Shown: one piece after another, positions 6,198 to 13,284 of the stretch
Position numbering within the stretch: position 1 is the stretch's first letter
Layout: every line of letters starts with the position of its first letter
DNA from: an uncultured Bacilli bacterium
Lineage (GTDB): Bacteria > Bacillota_I > Bacilli_A > ML615J-28 > CAG-313
Assembly (NCBI GenBank): GCA_934133195.1
Contig: CAKPAZ010000027.1
Coordinates: 1-13,387 of the forward strand
Length of the DNA stretch: 13,387 nt
Direction: 5' to 3'
Translations under genes and position numbers: made by a program
The notes under the pieces: generated by a model
What the model saw: the letters and a program-made list of their open reading frames with translations, nothing else
Database searches by the model: none
What the model was told of the DNA's origin: nothing

Positions 6198-7449
6198 CAT
6201 CTTGCTCCTTTAAAAGTTTGATTTCAAGTTTAAATTTAGGTAGCGATTTTATTATCATTACTCCATGTTCTCTTTCGACAATGGTTCTGAGGGCAGAAAG
6301 GCCACCACCTTCAGTAATTTTATGTTGGGGAGGAAAGCCATCATTAGTTATTGTTATTATGAATGATGTATTAGATGAAATTATTTCTACTTGCATATTC
6401 TTTCCTTTCGCATGGCTAACGGTATTGGTTAGACATTCATGTATAGCAACAAGGAGAATTTTTTCATTTACACTACCACTTTCAAATACATTACCTTTTA
6501 TTTTGATGTCTACTCCTACATCTTTACCTACATTAATTAATAAATCAACATTATTTACGTTTTTTTCTTCTTTATAAAGAAAAATATCTAAAATTTGATT
6601 CCATTCATTGACTAATTCGTTAACATCTAGACTAGTTGGTTCATTTAATCTTTTTTTGGTGATCAATAGTAGTTTTCCTAGTTGGTCATGAATCGACATT
6701 TTCGCATTAAGTATTTCTTTTTCTTTAGTATATTCTAAGATATTCTCTGAATATTTTTTCATTCTTAGATTAATTATTTCTAATGTTTTATTCTTTTCTT
6801 TATATGTTTTTGTTAATTTATACAACTCAGTAATGTTGGTAGCAATAAGTTCATAAACAACTTTTTTATTGATATGGTGAACATACTGTTTAAAAGTATA
6901 AACTAAATCATCAAAAATAACAACTAAAGCGTCTTCATTAATTATCGTGACATTTTCTAAAACTTTATTGTTTTGAAGATTATCATAAAAAGTTAGACCA
7001 TTTAATAATGCATGACCAACAATTTTGATTGATAGTTCATTCATCTCTTCATTAATTAAAAGTGGTAATCCTTTTTCATCATAGAATGATACCCCAAGAG
7101 GTAATTTATCAAAGCTTTCTTTTACCGACATTTCCGATAAATGATTTAATGAGTAATTTTTAATGAGAATGAAATAAATAGTTAGTTGAATAACTATTAC
7201 AGCTGCTGCAACAATAAAAGTCCATAGAGGAACTTTATCAATAACATCACTTGATTTAAATTCAAATAAAACAAATAACAATAGGTAAATAAAATTAGTT
7301 ATAACAAGTGCTATACTCCATATTTGTAAACTTATTCTGAAGTTTTTGATAATACTTATAAATGTATTCCAAATACTAATTAAAAGAAAAAAGACAAATA
7401 AGATAATTATGATTCTTTGAACTATGAAGGGAGTTTCAATAAATGTCAT
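6190..7449 (-). CDS. NarL-system sensor histidine kinase
   Basis: This 419-residue membrane kinase has three N-terminal membrane segments (about 12-33, 43-63, 75-97), a PAS-like stretch (~112-208), a coiled coil (~208-250), then the transmitter. The phospho-acceptor is His254 in MSIHDQLGK, matching the HD.LG box of NarL-type kinases. The ATP-binding domain shows the N box HECLTNTVSHA (337-347; Asn342), the D box NDGFPP (369-374) and a G box GGGLSALR (381-388). All key catalytic residues are present, so it should be active. Its ATG overlaps the stop of the upstream 7TM gene (ATGA), and its own 3' end overlaps the response-regulator start, so the three are made together. A GGGGGG ribosome site lies seven bases before the start. 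The input signal is unknown. Confidence 0.92.
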   Translation of the reverse strand: MTFIETPFIVQRIIIILFVFFLLISIWNTFISIIKNFRISLQIWSIALVITNFIYLLLFVLFEFKSSDVIDKVPLWTFIVAAAVIVIQLTIYFILIKNYSLNHLSEMSVKESFDKLPLGVSFYDEKGLPLLINEEMNELSIKIVGHALLNGLTFYDNLQNNKVLENVTIINEDALVVIFDDLVYTFKQYVHHINKKVVYELIATNITELYKLTKTYKEKNKTLEIINLRMKKYSENILEYTKEKEILNAKMSIHDQLGKLLLITKKRLNEPTSLDVNELVNEWNQILDIFLYKEEKNVNNVDLLINVGKDVGVDIKIKGNVFESGSVNEKILLVAIHECLTNTVSHAKGKNMQVEIISSNTSFIITITNDGFPPQHKITEGGGLSALRTIVEREHGVMIIKSLPKFKLEIKLLKEQDDE

Positions 7450-9092
7450 TTTTCATCCCCCCTTTTAAAAGTTAGCGTTACATAGGTGGTTTCATCATTA
7501 GTTGTAACATTTAGTTTCCCATTGTTTTTGGTTAATTCTTGATTAAATAATGTTGGGTCAGGAATCTTATTAGCGTTATCCATTACTATTCTAATGTGTA
7601 CCTCTACTTTATTCACTGTAATATGGATTAGACATGCATTGATGGTTGGGTAGGCATCCATAATACAAGCCTTAAAAATTGTAAGTATTAAGATAGTTTG
7701 CTCTGAACCTAAGTCACAATCATCATATGAAATTAGAGATGTTAATACATCACAATCATTTAGATAATATAAACATTCTTTTATTGATAATGCTAATTCA
7801 CTTAAAGATATTAGATTATTCCTTTTTGATAATAAAGCTAGATTACTTTTTCTTTTAATGTAGGCAGTAAGAAATGAACAAAACTTTAATTCCGCTATTG
7901 TTAAGTTTGGTTTAGAAATATATGATTTAACAAGTTTAACATCTTCATTAATTAGATTATTAATATAATCATATATTTTATTTTGTTCTTCTACTTTGAT
8001 TTTCTTTTCATTTAACTCATTTTCAGCTTTTAGGATTTCATTTTCTTCTGATAATAATTCATTAATTTCCTCTAGTTTTTTGTTATATTCATTTATTGTT
8101 TTTATGTACTCTAACCAAAGAACTCTACCGCCTAGGATTTTAGCAGACTTAAGAATGATATTTTTATTAATATTTACTTGTTTATCTGTACATTCATTAA
8201 TTTGTTTAGGGGTAAAGTTTAAAGTGTTATTCGATTTGTAAATAATTTTATTTTGATTATCAACTAACACTGCTGATGTATGTGAATTACTAAAATATAG
8301 ATTATAGTTTTTATTGGTTGGAATTAAACCAATCCAAACACAGCTTTCAAATATAGCAATAAAAGTCATTGATAAAAGTTCAGGGATCTTGAAAGATTGA
8401 AAATTTAAGATGAAGCCTAAAATACATATAGTTAATCCCATTATAAATGTCAATATCGGAACCCATACTCTTTTTTTACATGTAGCTGTATGACACTTGA
8501 CGGAAAGAATAACAATAAAAAGAAAGGTAGTTAGGATAATCCAACCAATTGTAATGTAATATATTATTTCATGATTATACTTTTCATGGAAATTATTTAT
8601 ACCATTTGGAAAAGAAAAAGCTAGTTCATGCAAATCATTAGTTAGAATTAAGATAATTAAGATAATTGAAGGCACAAATAAAAGATAGTTTTTTAATGGT
8701 ACTCTTTTATTATCTTTTTGTTCAATTCCAAACATGGAAATTATCCCAAAAATTGGAATTAAACATTGTGGAACATAATATAAATACCATAAATATCTGG
8801 CTGCGGTACTATCATCTGGGAAAAAATCATACTTAATAAATCTAATCGTTAGCCAAAATAAGATTAAGAAACTACATATCATCATGTTAACTCTTACAAA
8901 GCGTTGAACTAAACGATATTTTACATATAATGTCCAAGCAATAATCAAACAAAAGAAGATAAAGTTTGCGAGCATGGAAAAGAGATTTTTCCAAAAAGGC
9001 TGAAGACTTGCATCAAAATATTGAAATATTCCTGCACAAATAAGAAAGAAAATAACAAAAATTATATATAACTTATCTTTCAGTTGTTTCAT
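7446..9092 (-). CDS. 7TM sensor protein, histidine-kinase-like but lacking kinase motifs
   Basis: This 548-residue protein resembles the 'histidine kinase N-terminal 7TM' sensors of gut Firmicutes. Seven to eight membrane segments fill residues ~8-257, with family landmarks ARYLWYLYYVPQCLIP (98-113) and TNDLHELAFSFP (151-162). A PAS-like part (~262-326) follows, then a long coiled coil (~328-376; EEQNKIYDYI), a YIKRKSNLALL block (411-421) and a degraded ATPase-like tail. I find no acceptor His box, no N box and no Gly-rich box, so it is probably a sensor that works through the active kinase encoded next. GGAG is nine bases before the ATG at 9092 but only three from a GTG at 9098, so ATG is chosen. 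It has its own promoter at 9126-9154 and ends in TGA overlapping the kinase start. Confidence 0.85.
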   Translation of the reverse strand: MKQLKDKLYIIFVIFFLICAGIFQYFDASLQPFWKNLFSMLANFIFFCLIIAWTLYVKYRLVQRFVRVNMMICSFLILFWLTIRFIKYDFFPDDSTAARYLWYLYYVPQCLIPIFGIISMFGIEQKDNKRVPLKNYLLFVPSIILIILILTNDLHELAFSFPNGINNFHEKYNHEIIYYITIGWIILTTFLFIVILSVKCHTATCKKRVWVPILTFIMGLTICILGFILNFQSFKIPELLSMTFIAIFESCVWIGLIPTNKNYNLYFSNSHTSAVLVDNQNKIIYKSNNTLNFTPKQINECTDKQVNINKNIILKSAKILGGRVLWLEYIKTINEYNKKLEEINELLSEENEILKAENELNEKKIKVEEQNKIYDYINNLINEDVKLVKSYISKPNLTIAELKFCSFLTAYIKRKSNLALLSKRNNLISLSELALSIKECLYYLNDCDVLTSLISYDDCDLGSEQTILILTIFKACIMDAYPTINACLIHITVNKVEVHIRIVMDNANKIPDPTLFNQELTKNNGKLNVTTNDETTYVTLTFKRGDEK

Positions 9093-9125
9093 TATCACTC
9101 ACTCCTTTCACTATTCTTTTTCAAT

Positions 9126-9154
9126 ATTTTAGCATATTTTATTTTTATTTACAA
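9126..9154 (-). promoter_or_regulatory. Sigma-A-like promoter of the signalling operon
   Basis: On the minus strand, TTGTAA (9149-9154) and TAAAAT (9126-9131) are 17 bases apart, with TGC before the -10 (extended -10). It follows the deaminase terminator directly and precedes the 7TM gene start by about 34 bases. I see no obvious operator repeat around it. Confidence 0.75.
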
Positions 9155-9170
9155 TCCATTAGATATTATG

Positions 9171-9200
9171 AAAAAGACTAGTTCTTGGAAACTAGTCTTT
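9171..9200 (-). terminator. Rho-independent terminator of the deaminase gene
   Basis: AAAGACTAGTT (9173-9183) pairs perfectly with AACTAGTCTTT (9190-9200) across a six-base loop, and the minus strand continues with T. It begins eight bases past the stop codon. Confidence 0.85.
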
Positions 9201-9208
9201 GATTAATT

Positions 9209-9604
9209 TTAAATCCACCATTTGGGTGTTAACTCACCTAAAGTTATTACTTCTTTGTTTTCATAATCTAACATGATTTCAATTTCTTGATAATTATTTG
9301 GCATAAGTTGAACCATTAGTTCTCGGCAAGCACCACAAGGGGCTCCTAATACTTGTCCATTAGAACCTAAGGCGATAACAGCTTGAATTTCACTTTCTCC
9401 TGATGTTATCATATTAAAGATAGCGTTTCTTTCTGCACAGATGCCAAGAGTGCAAGCTGTATCAACACATACTCCGGTGTAGATTTTGCCGGATTTTGAA
9501 AGGATTGCGGACGCAACTCCTCCTGCTTCGACCATTTCCGAAATTTTTCTTGGATTTAAGACTTTTTTGGCTTCATTATATAATTTATCCCATATGTCAT
9601 TCAT
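9209..9604 (-). CDS. Cytidine/blasticidin-S-type deaminase
   Basis: This 131-residue protein is a member of the zinc-dependent cytidine deaminase superfamily. The catalytic set is complete: zinc ligand Cys56 and proton-shuttling Glu58 in CAERNAI, and ligands Cys90 and Cys93 in PCGACREL. It would hydrolyse the amino group of a cytosine-like base. The substrate loop differs from standard Cdd: the FxVGAAL segment reads GGVASAIL and the ribose-contacting Asn in GxNxE is Cys46. VASA followed by a GKIYTGV segment looks closer to blasticidin-S deaminase than to housekeeping Cdd, so the true substrate is uncertain and I give no gene symbol. The second ATG (9604) is nine bases from GGAG; the first (9610) is only three. 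It lies 60 bases after the GH18 gene, separated by a hairpin. Confidence 0.85.
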   Translation of the reverse strand: MNDIWDKLYNEAKKVLNPRKISEMVEAGGVASAILSKSGKIYTGVCVDTACTLGICAERNAIFNMITSGESEIQAVIALGSNGQVLGAPCGACRELMVQLMPNNYQEIEIMLDYENKEVITLGELTPKWWI

Positions 9605-9627
9605 TTTCATTTTCTCCTTATATTAAG

Positions 9628-9663
9628 AAAGGCACAGATGATATTTCTATCAATTGTGCCTTT
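9628..9663 (-). terminator. Hairpin between the GH18 gene and the deaminase gene
   Basis: AAAGGCACA (9628-9636) pairs with TGTGCCTTT (9655-9663), and an inner TGATA/TATCA stem closes the loop. On the minus strand the downstream stretch is only TTTCTTAAT, a weak T tract, so it may let some transcripts through into the deaminase. On the plus strand it is followed by TTT but no plus-strand gene exists. It ends about ten bases before the AAGGAG of the deaminase. Confidence 0.6.
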
Positions 9664-9669
9664 TTTGGT

Positions 9670-9699
9670 TTTATAGATTATCACAAATTGTATCTACAA
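9670..9699 (-). promoter_or_regulatory. Weak candidate promoter for the deaminase gene
   Basis: TTGTAG (9694-9699) and TATAAA (9670-9675) are 18 bases apart on the minus strand, overlapping the last codons of the GH18 gene. If used, the RNA would begin right at the hairpin at 9628-9663, making it a 5' stem. No better promoter for the deaminase is visible, so read-through from the GH18 gene is the alternative. Confidence 0.3.
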
Positions 9700-12589
9700 T
9701 TGTGTCTGTTGCATCTTCTCCATATGCCCAAACCATAATGCCAAGTCCATTTGCTTTCGCATACTTACATTTTTCTTCGATAGCCTTTTTACTATCAAAT
9801 GTAATGAAGACATTATCTTTTGAACTATAAAGATATGAACCAACAAATTTATTAGAATCGTTATATTCATCATATTGTTTGAAGGCACCTGATGCAATCA
9901 ATGCTTGAATACCTGTATAGTAGATAGTACCAGAATTCCATGTAATGCTTTGACCAGGTAGGTCATAACCACTTACTTGTCCTAAAGTACCATTTACACC
10001 AAGGGCAGGGTATTTAGCTGTTTGGTCAACTGTACCAGTAATATTGTATGCTTTACCATAAGCTGCAGAGCCAATGATTATTTTGTTTTTATCAAGGCCA
10101 AGACCTGTAAAGTAAGTTACACCATAGTCAACAGCAAATTTATAACTATAACTATTTGAAGGAATATGAAGATGTGAAAGATGTGATGTTGAACCTGATT
10201 TATTTAAGTCATAGCTCATCATATTTACATAATCACAATAATCATTGATACCACCAACAGAGCCAGAGTATCTTCCATCATAGTCATATCTGTCAACTCC
10301 CCAATAAGTTGAAGGAGCAGCGATAGATAAGATATAGTTACTACCATCTGGATCTTGGATACTATTTAGTTTATTACGTAAATCACGTAATAGTTTATTT
10401 AAGTTTGTACGGTCAATTTCCGTTGTAAATCCACTTAAACCAGAGGTTCCAGGGAATTCCCAGTCAACATCTATACCATCAAAGTTATATCTTTGAACTA
10501 ATGAAACAACGCTATTTACAAATGCTTGTCTTGTTTCATCATTGTTACAAAGTTGAACCATTGCTTGAAGAGGGGCTTTATTTGCACCATCAATTACAAG
10601 TAAAACACGAATACCATAATTTTTTAGTTTCATTACTTCTTCAAGGTATAAAGCATTTAGAGTAAGTGATCCATCACTTTGAGGAACAGCAAATGCATAG
10701 TAAACCATATCCATATGATTTTTAAATTTATCAGAGAATAAAGTTTTATTAGCTTTGTATCTTTCATTATACTTCATATATGAAGATGCAGAACCAACAG
10801 CGAAATATACTGATTTTGGATTTGTCATTGTGTCAAATAATACTGGATTAATTGTGATAGTTTTAGAATATTCAGTTGTTACACCATTTTCTAAAACATA
10901 AACAGTAATCGTAACTTGTTGTTTTTGATGAGTTTGATACATTCTGTTTGTATATCCACGGTTACCATCAATTGTATATAGATTTGGATTACTACTCTTC
11001 CAAGTTAGAGTCTTAAGACCCATATATGATGGAAGTTCATCAATTGTATTTGAAGTTACGACATCACTTACATAGTCTAAAGGATCAGTGTATGTTTTTT
11101 CTTCAAATTTAGCATATAAAGTAGTATCACTTGTAATTGTAATTGTTTCATAAATTGAACCAGTGAAATCAGCATTGTCATACCATCCAATAAATGTATA
11201 ACCAGTTTTAGTTAATTTAGGTAGTGTTATTACGGCACCTTCAATTACATCTTTTTCATATGTGAAAGAATCAGCACCTTCAGCAACTAAATTTAAAGTA
11301 TGATATTTAATTTCAACTTTACTGAATGTAACTTTTAGGTTTACTGAACCAGCTTCTAATGTACTTGGATCAACAGCGAAAGTAACAATGTCACCAAGTT
11401 GAAGATTTAAATCCAAGAATTTTTGGTAAGTTCCAGTACTTTCATTCTTATATGATAAGAATAAATAGTCATAAGCTTTTGTAAGTGATTTGCCTTCAGC
11501 CGCAATTTCACTTATTACATAGACATTACCACTCTTTACCACCGCAACTTTATACCAATATAATGAAGCCCCAATACCAACACCACTCTTGAATAGTTCT
11601 AGACCTTCATAAGTTCCAAAGCCATCAGTTACATCTTGAGTGTTATAAGCATTAACATATATTGATTTAGGACCAGTCATTGGAATTACCTCTTCTTTTT
11701 CATATCCACAAGTTTCACAAGTATAAACCTTAGTTCCATTTGTAGTTTCGGTTGCTTCTTTAGTAACACGACCAGCATCAAAGTTATGATCTGCTTTAGC
11801 ATCTACTACATCATGTCCACATGTTGATTTGTGGAAATGAGATGTTTCATCATATGACCAGGCACTTTCAAATTTATGAGTATGTGGTAGTTTTGCGATT
11901 GCTTCACGTTTTTCGGCCTTACATACAGTACATGTGTATTTCATTACGCCTTCTTTTTCTTCGGTTGCTGGAGTTTCTACTACACCTTTATCATATGTGT
12001 GGTTAGCTCTTGCGTCTACCACATCATGTCCACATGTTGATTTGTGGAAGTGAGTTGTTTCATCATATGACCAGGTACTTTCAAATTTATGAGTATGTGG
12101 TAGTTTTGCGATTGATTCTGATTTTTCATATCCACAAGTTTCACAAGTATAAATTTTGATACCTTCTTCGGTTTCGGTTGCTTCTTTAGTAATGCGACCA
12201 CTATCAAAGTTATGGTTTTCTTGATCACTTACTACATCATGTCCACATGTTGATTTATGGAAGTGTGTTGTTTCATCATATGACCATACTGTTTCAAATT
12301 TATGAGTATGAGGTAGTTTTTCGATTGGTTCTCTTTTTTCTGCCTTACATACTGTACATGTGTATTTCATTACCCCTTCAGCTTCTTCGGTTGCTGGAGT
12401 TTCTACTACACCTTCATCAAAAGTGTGTTCTTCTTTATCACTTACTACATCATGTCCACATGTTGATTTATGGAAATGATATGTTTCATCATATGACCAA
12501 TTAGTGTCATACGTATGAGCATGACTTGAACACGCTGTAATTAAAAACAAAGATAAAAATATTATTAAGCAAAATCTAAGTTGTTTCAT
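9671..12589 (-). CDS. Surface lipoprotein with glycoside hydrolase family 18 domain
   Basis: This 972-residue exported protein has a lipoprotein signal (LITAC, Cys20). Four 71-residue Cys/His repeats follow (~23-303), each with WSYDET.HFHKSTCGHDVV and YTC..C. Residues ~306-427 are a beta-rich region I do not recognise, ~428-496 an InlB B-repeat/Flg_new module (GYTFIGWYDN, TLYAKF), and ~500-583 an atrophied Ig-like module (LTWKSSNP). The catalytic GH18 barrel is ~590-972 with DGIDVDWE (704-711; catalytic acid Glu711), MSYDLN (791-796) and IMVWAYGED near the end. The SxGG motif of chitinases is changed (VIDG, 665-668). GH18 enzymes cut beta-1,4 links next to GlcNAc in chitin, glycoproteins or peptidoglycan-like glycans; which one is not clear here. 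GGAG is seven bases before the ATG. Confidence 0.92.
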   Translation of the reverse strand: MKQLRFCLIIFLSLFLITACSSHAHTYDTNWSYDETYHFHKSTCGHDVVSDKEEHTFDEGVVETPATEEAEGVMKYTCTVCKAEKREPIEKLPHTHKFETVWSYDETTHFHKSTCGHDVVSDQENHNFDSGRITKEATETEEGIKIYTCETCGYEKSESIAKLPHTHKFESTWSYDETTHFHKSTCGHDVVDARANHTYDKGVVETPATEEKEGVMKYTCTVCKAEKREAIAKLPHTHKFESAWSYDETSHFHKSTCGHDVVDAKADHNFDAGRVTKEATETTNGTKVYTCETCGYEKEEVIPMTGPKSIYVNAYNTQDVTDGFGTYEGLELFKSGVGIGASLYWYKVAVVKSGNVYVISEIAAEGKSLTKAYDYLFLSYKNESTGTYQKFLDLNLQLGDIVTFAVDPSTLEAGSVNLKVTFSKVEIKYHTLNLVAEGADSFTYEKDVIEGAVITLPKLTKTGYTFIGWYDNADFTGSIYETITITSDTTLYAKFEEKTYTDPLDYVSDVVTSNTIDELPSYMGLKTLTWKSSNPNLYTIDGNRGYTNRMYQTHQKQQVTITVYVLENGVTTEYSKTITINPVLFDTMTNPKSVYFAVGSASSYMKYNERYKANKTLFSDKFKNHMDMVYYAFAVPQSDGSLTLNALYLEEVMKLKNYGIRVLLVIDGANKAPLQAMVQLCNNDETRQAFVNSVVSLVQRYNFDGIDVDWEFPGTSGLSGFTTEIDRTNLNKLLRDLRNKLNSIQDPDGSNYILSIAAPSTYWGVDRYDYDGRYSGSVGGINDYCDYVNMMSYDLNKSGSTSHLSHLHIPSNSYSYKFAVDYGVTYFTGLGLDKNKIIIGSAAYGKAYNITGTVDQTAKYPALGVNGTLGQVSGYDLPGQSITWNSGTIYYTGIQALIASGAFKQYDEYNDSNKFVGSYLYSSKDNVFITFDSKKAIEEKCKYAKANGLGIMVWAYGEDATDTIVDTICDNL
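11681..12523 (-). repeat. Four 71-residue (213-nt) Cys/His repeats in an A-B-A-B pattern
   Basis: Units start at residues 23, 94, 165 and 236, exactly 71 apart (about 12523, 12310, 12097 and 11884 downwards). Units 1 and 3 share VVETPATEE and YTCTVCKAEKRE; units 2 and 4 share TKEATET and YTCETCGYEK. This shows that a two-unit (142-residue, 426-nt) block was duplicated. DNA copies stay nearly identical over long stretches, so exchange is recent or ongoing. Each unit has three Cys (TCGH, YTC..C) and several His. Confidence 0.9.
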
Positions 12590-12612
12590 TTCATATCTCC
12601 TTTTCTAGTATT

Positions 12613-12641
12613 ATTTTATCATAAATATTGAATAAATGCAA
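12613..12641 (-). promoter_or_regulatory. Sigma-A-like promoter of the GH18 lipoprotein gene
   Basis: On the minus strand, TTGCAT (12636-12641) and TAAAAT (12613-12618) are 17 bases apart, with TGA before the -10. The -10 is 24 bases before the start codon. Confidence 0.75.
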
Positions 12642-12681
12642 GTATCAAAAGGACATTTTTTATCCCTTTTTTAAAGTAAAT

Positions 12682-12740
12682 AAAAAAAGTAACTCCTTTT
12701 TTAGTTGTTATCACAAACACTTTAAAAAGGAATTACTTTT
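12682..12740 (-). terminator. Strong Rho-independent terminator of the small membrane protein gene
   Basis: A 17-bp stem (12685-12701 with 12724-12740), broken by one mismatch that forms a wobble pair in RNA, begins about ten bases past the stop codon. The minus strand ends with seven T from 12682-12688. Confidence 0.85.
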
Positions 12741-12750
12741 ATAATAATGT

Positions 12751-13236
12751 TTATTTTTTAATGAAGCCAAATAGACTTGTTAGAGCTCCAACTCCTGAAC
12801 AAATACCACCAACAATAGTTCCGACTGCAAGTTCAAAGCCATAGTCTGTAGCACCTTTTTGATTTAAAAGTTCATAATATACTTTTACGTATGTTGGCAT
12901 TATGAACATTAATACTGCAGATACTGCAAATACTACGAATGCGATTAAATATTTTAGATTGCTTTTCTTATTATATAAAACAATCATGATTGCGACTGCA
13001 ACAAGTGGTAAAAAGTAAGCTAAGAAACTTAAAATGTTAAACTTTAAGGATATACTTTGACCCATAAATTCAGTCTTTTTACCAAACACTACTTCAAGAC
13101 CTGTATAATAACTATAATCATTATACACTTCTTTCTTTAAAGCATTTAAGAATAGCATTACAAATGCTGCAACTCCACAAAGTACAATTACTAATAAAAT
13201 TAACGCGTTTAAATTTGATTTTTTTCTTTTTGCCAT
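12751..13236 (-). CDS. Small four-TM membrane protein of unknown function
   Basis: I do not recognise this 161-residue protein. It begins with a basic stretch (AKRKKSN), then shows four hydrophobic segments: about 10-30, 67-88, 95-115 and 133-157. Between the first two is a ~35-residue loop (KKEVYNDYSYYTGLEVVFGKK), probably outside; it holds several Tyr. The last segment is Gly-rich (VGTIVGGICSGVGA). The ATG at 13236 is fixed by a perfect AGGAGG six bases upstream and by the promoter at 13256-13284, since an earlier ATG at 13284 would lie inside the -35. It appears to be transcribed alone, with its own terminator. Nothing in the context links it to the GH18 gene other than orientation. Confidence 0.8.
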   Translation of the reverse strand: MAKRKKSNLNALILLVIVLCGVAAFVMLFLNALKKEVYNDYSYYTGLEVVFGKKTEFMGQSISLKFNILSFLAYFLPLVAVAIMIVLYNKKSNLKYLIAFVVFAVSAVLMFIMPTYVKVYYELLNQKGATDYGFELAVGTIVGGICSGVGALTSLFGFIKK

Positions 13237-13240
13237 AATA

Positions 13241-13248
13241 TTCCTCCT
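13241..13248 (-). promoter_or_regulatory. Ribosome binding site that fixes the start at 13236
   Basis: AGGAGGAA on the minus strand sits with six bases between GGAGG and the ATG. The likely transcription start is only a few bases further upstream, so the leader is very short. Confidence 0.85.
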
Positions 13249-13255
13249 GTGAAAA

Positions 13256-13284
13256 ATTATATCATAAAAGGCTTTTTTTAGCAA
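13256..13284 (-). promoter_or_regulatory. Sigma-A-like promoter of the small membrane protein gene
   Basis: On the minus strand, TTGCTA (13279-13284) and TATAAT (13256-13261) are 17 bases apart with TGA before the -10, the best promoter match in the window. Confidence 0.8.

Noticed and set aside
7446..7449. TGA read as Trp (Mycoplasma-type code)
   Set aside because: The 7TM gene ends with TGA in a classic ATGA overlap at the expected family length, and all other proteins are complete under the standard bacterial code.
9605..9720. Riboswitch upstream of the deaminase gene
   Set aside because: Only one simple hairpin is present; no conserved aptamer-like set of stems or purine-rich junctions is visible.
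11821..12504. Open frames on the plus strand and in a second minus frame inside the GH18 repeat region
   Set aside because: They are shadows of the 213-nt coding repeats: they recur with the repeat, have no ribosome site and show no protein family features.
11681..12523. Regularly spaced repeats as a CRISPR array
   Set aside because: The 213-nt period is far too long, the 'spacers' are themselves repeated, and the whole region is one reading frame.
13237..13284. Longer start of the small membrane protein at 13284
   Set aside because: It would overlap the -35 and -10 of its own promoter and lacks a ribosome site, whereas AGGAGG sits six bases before 13236.
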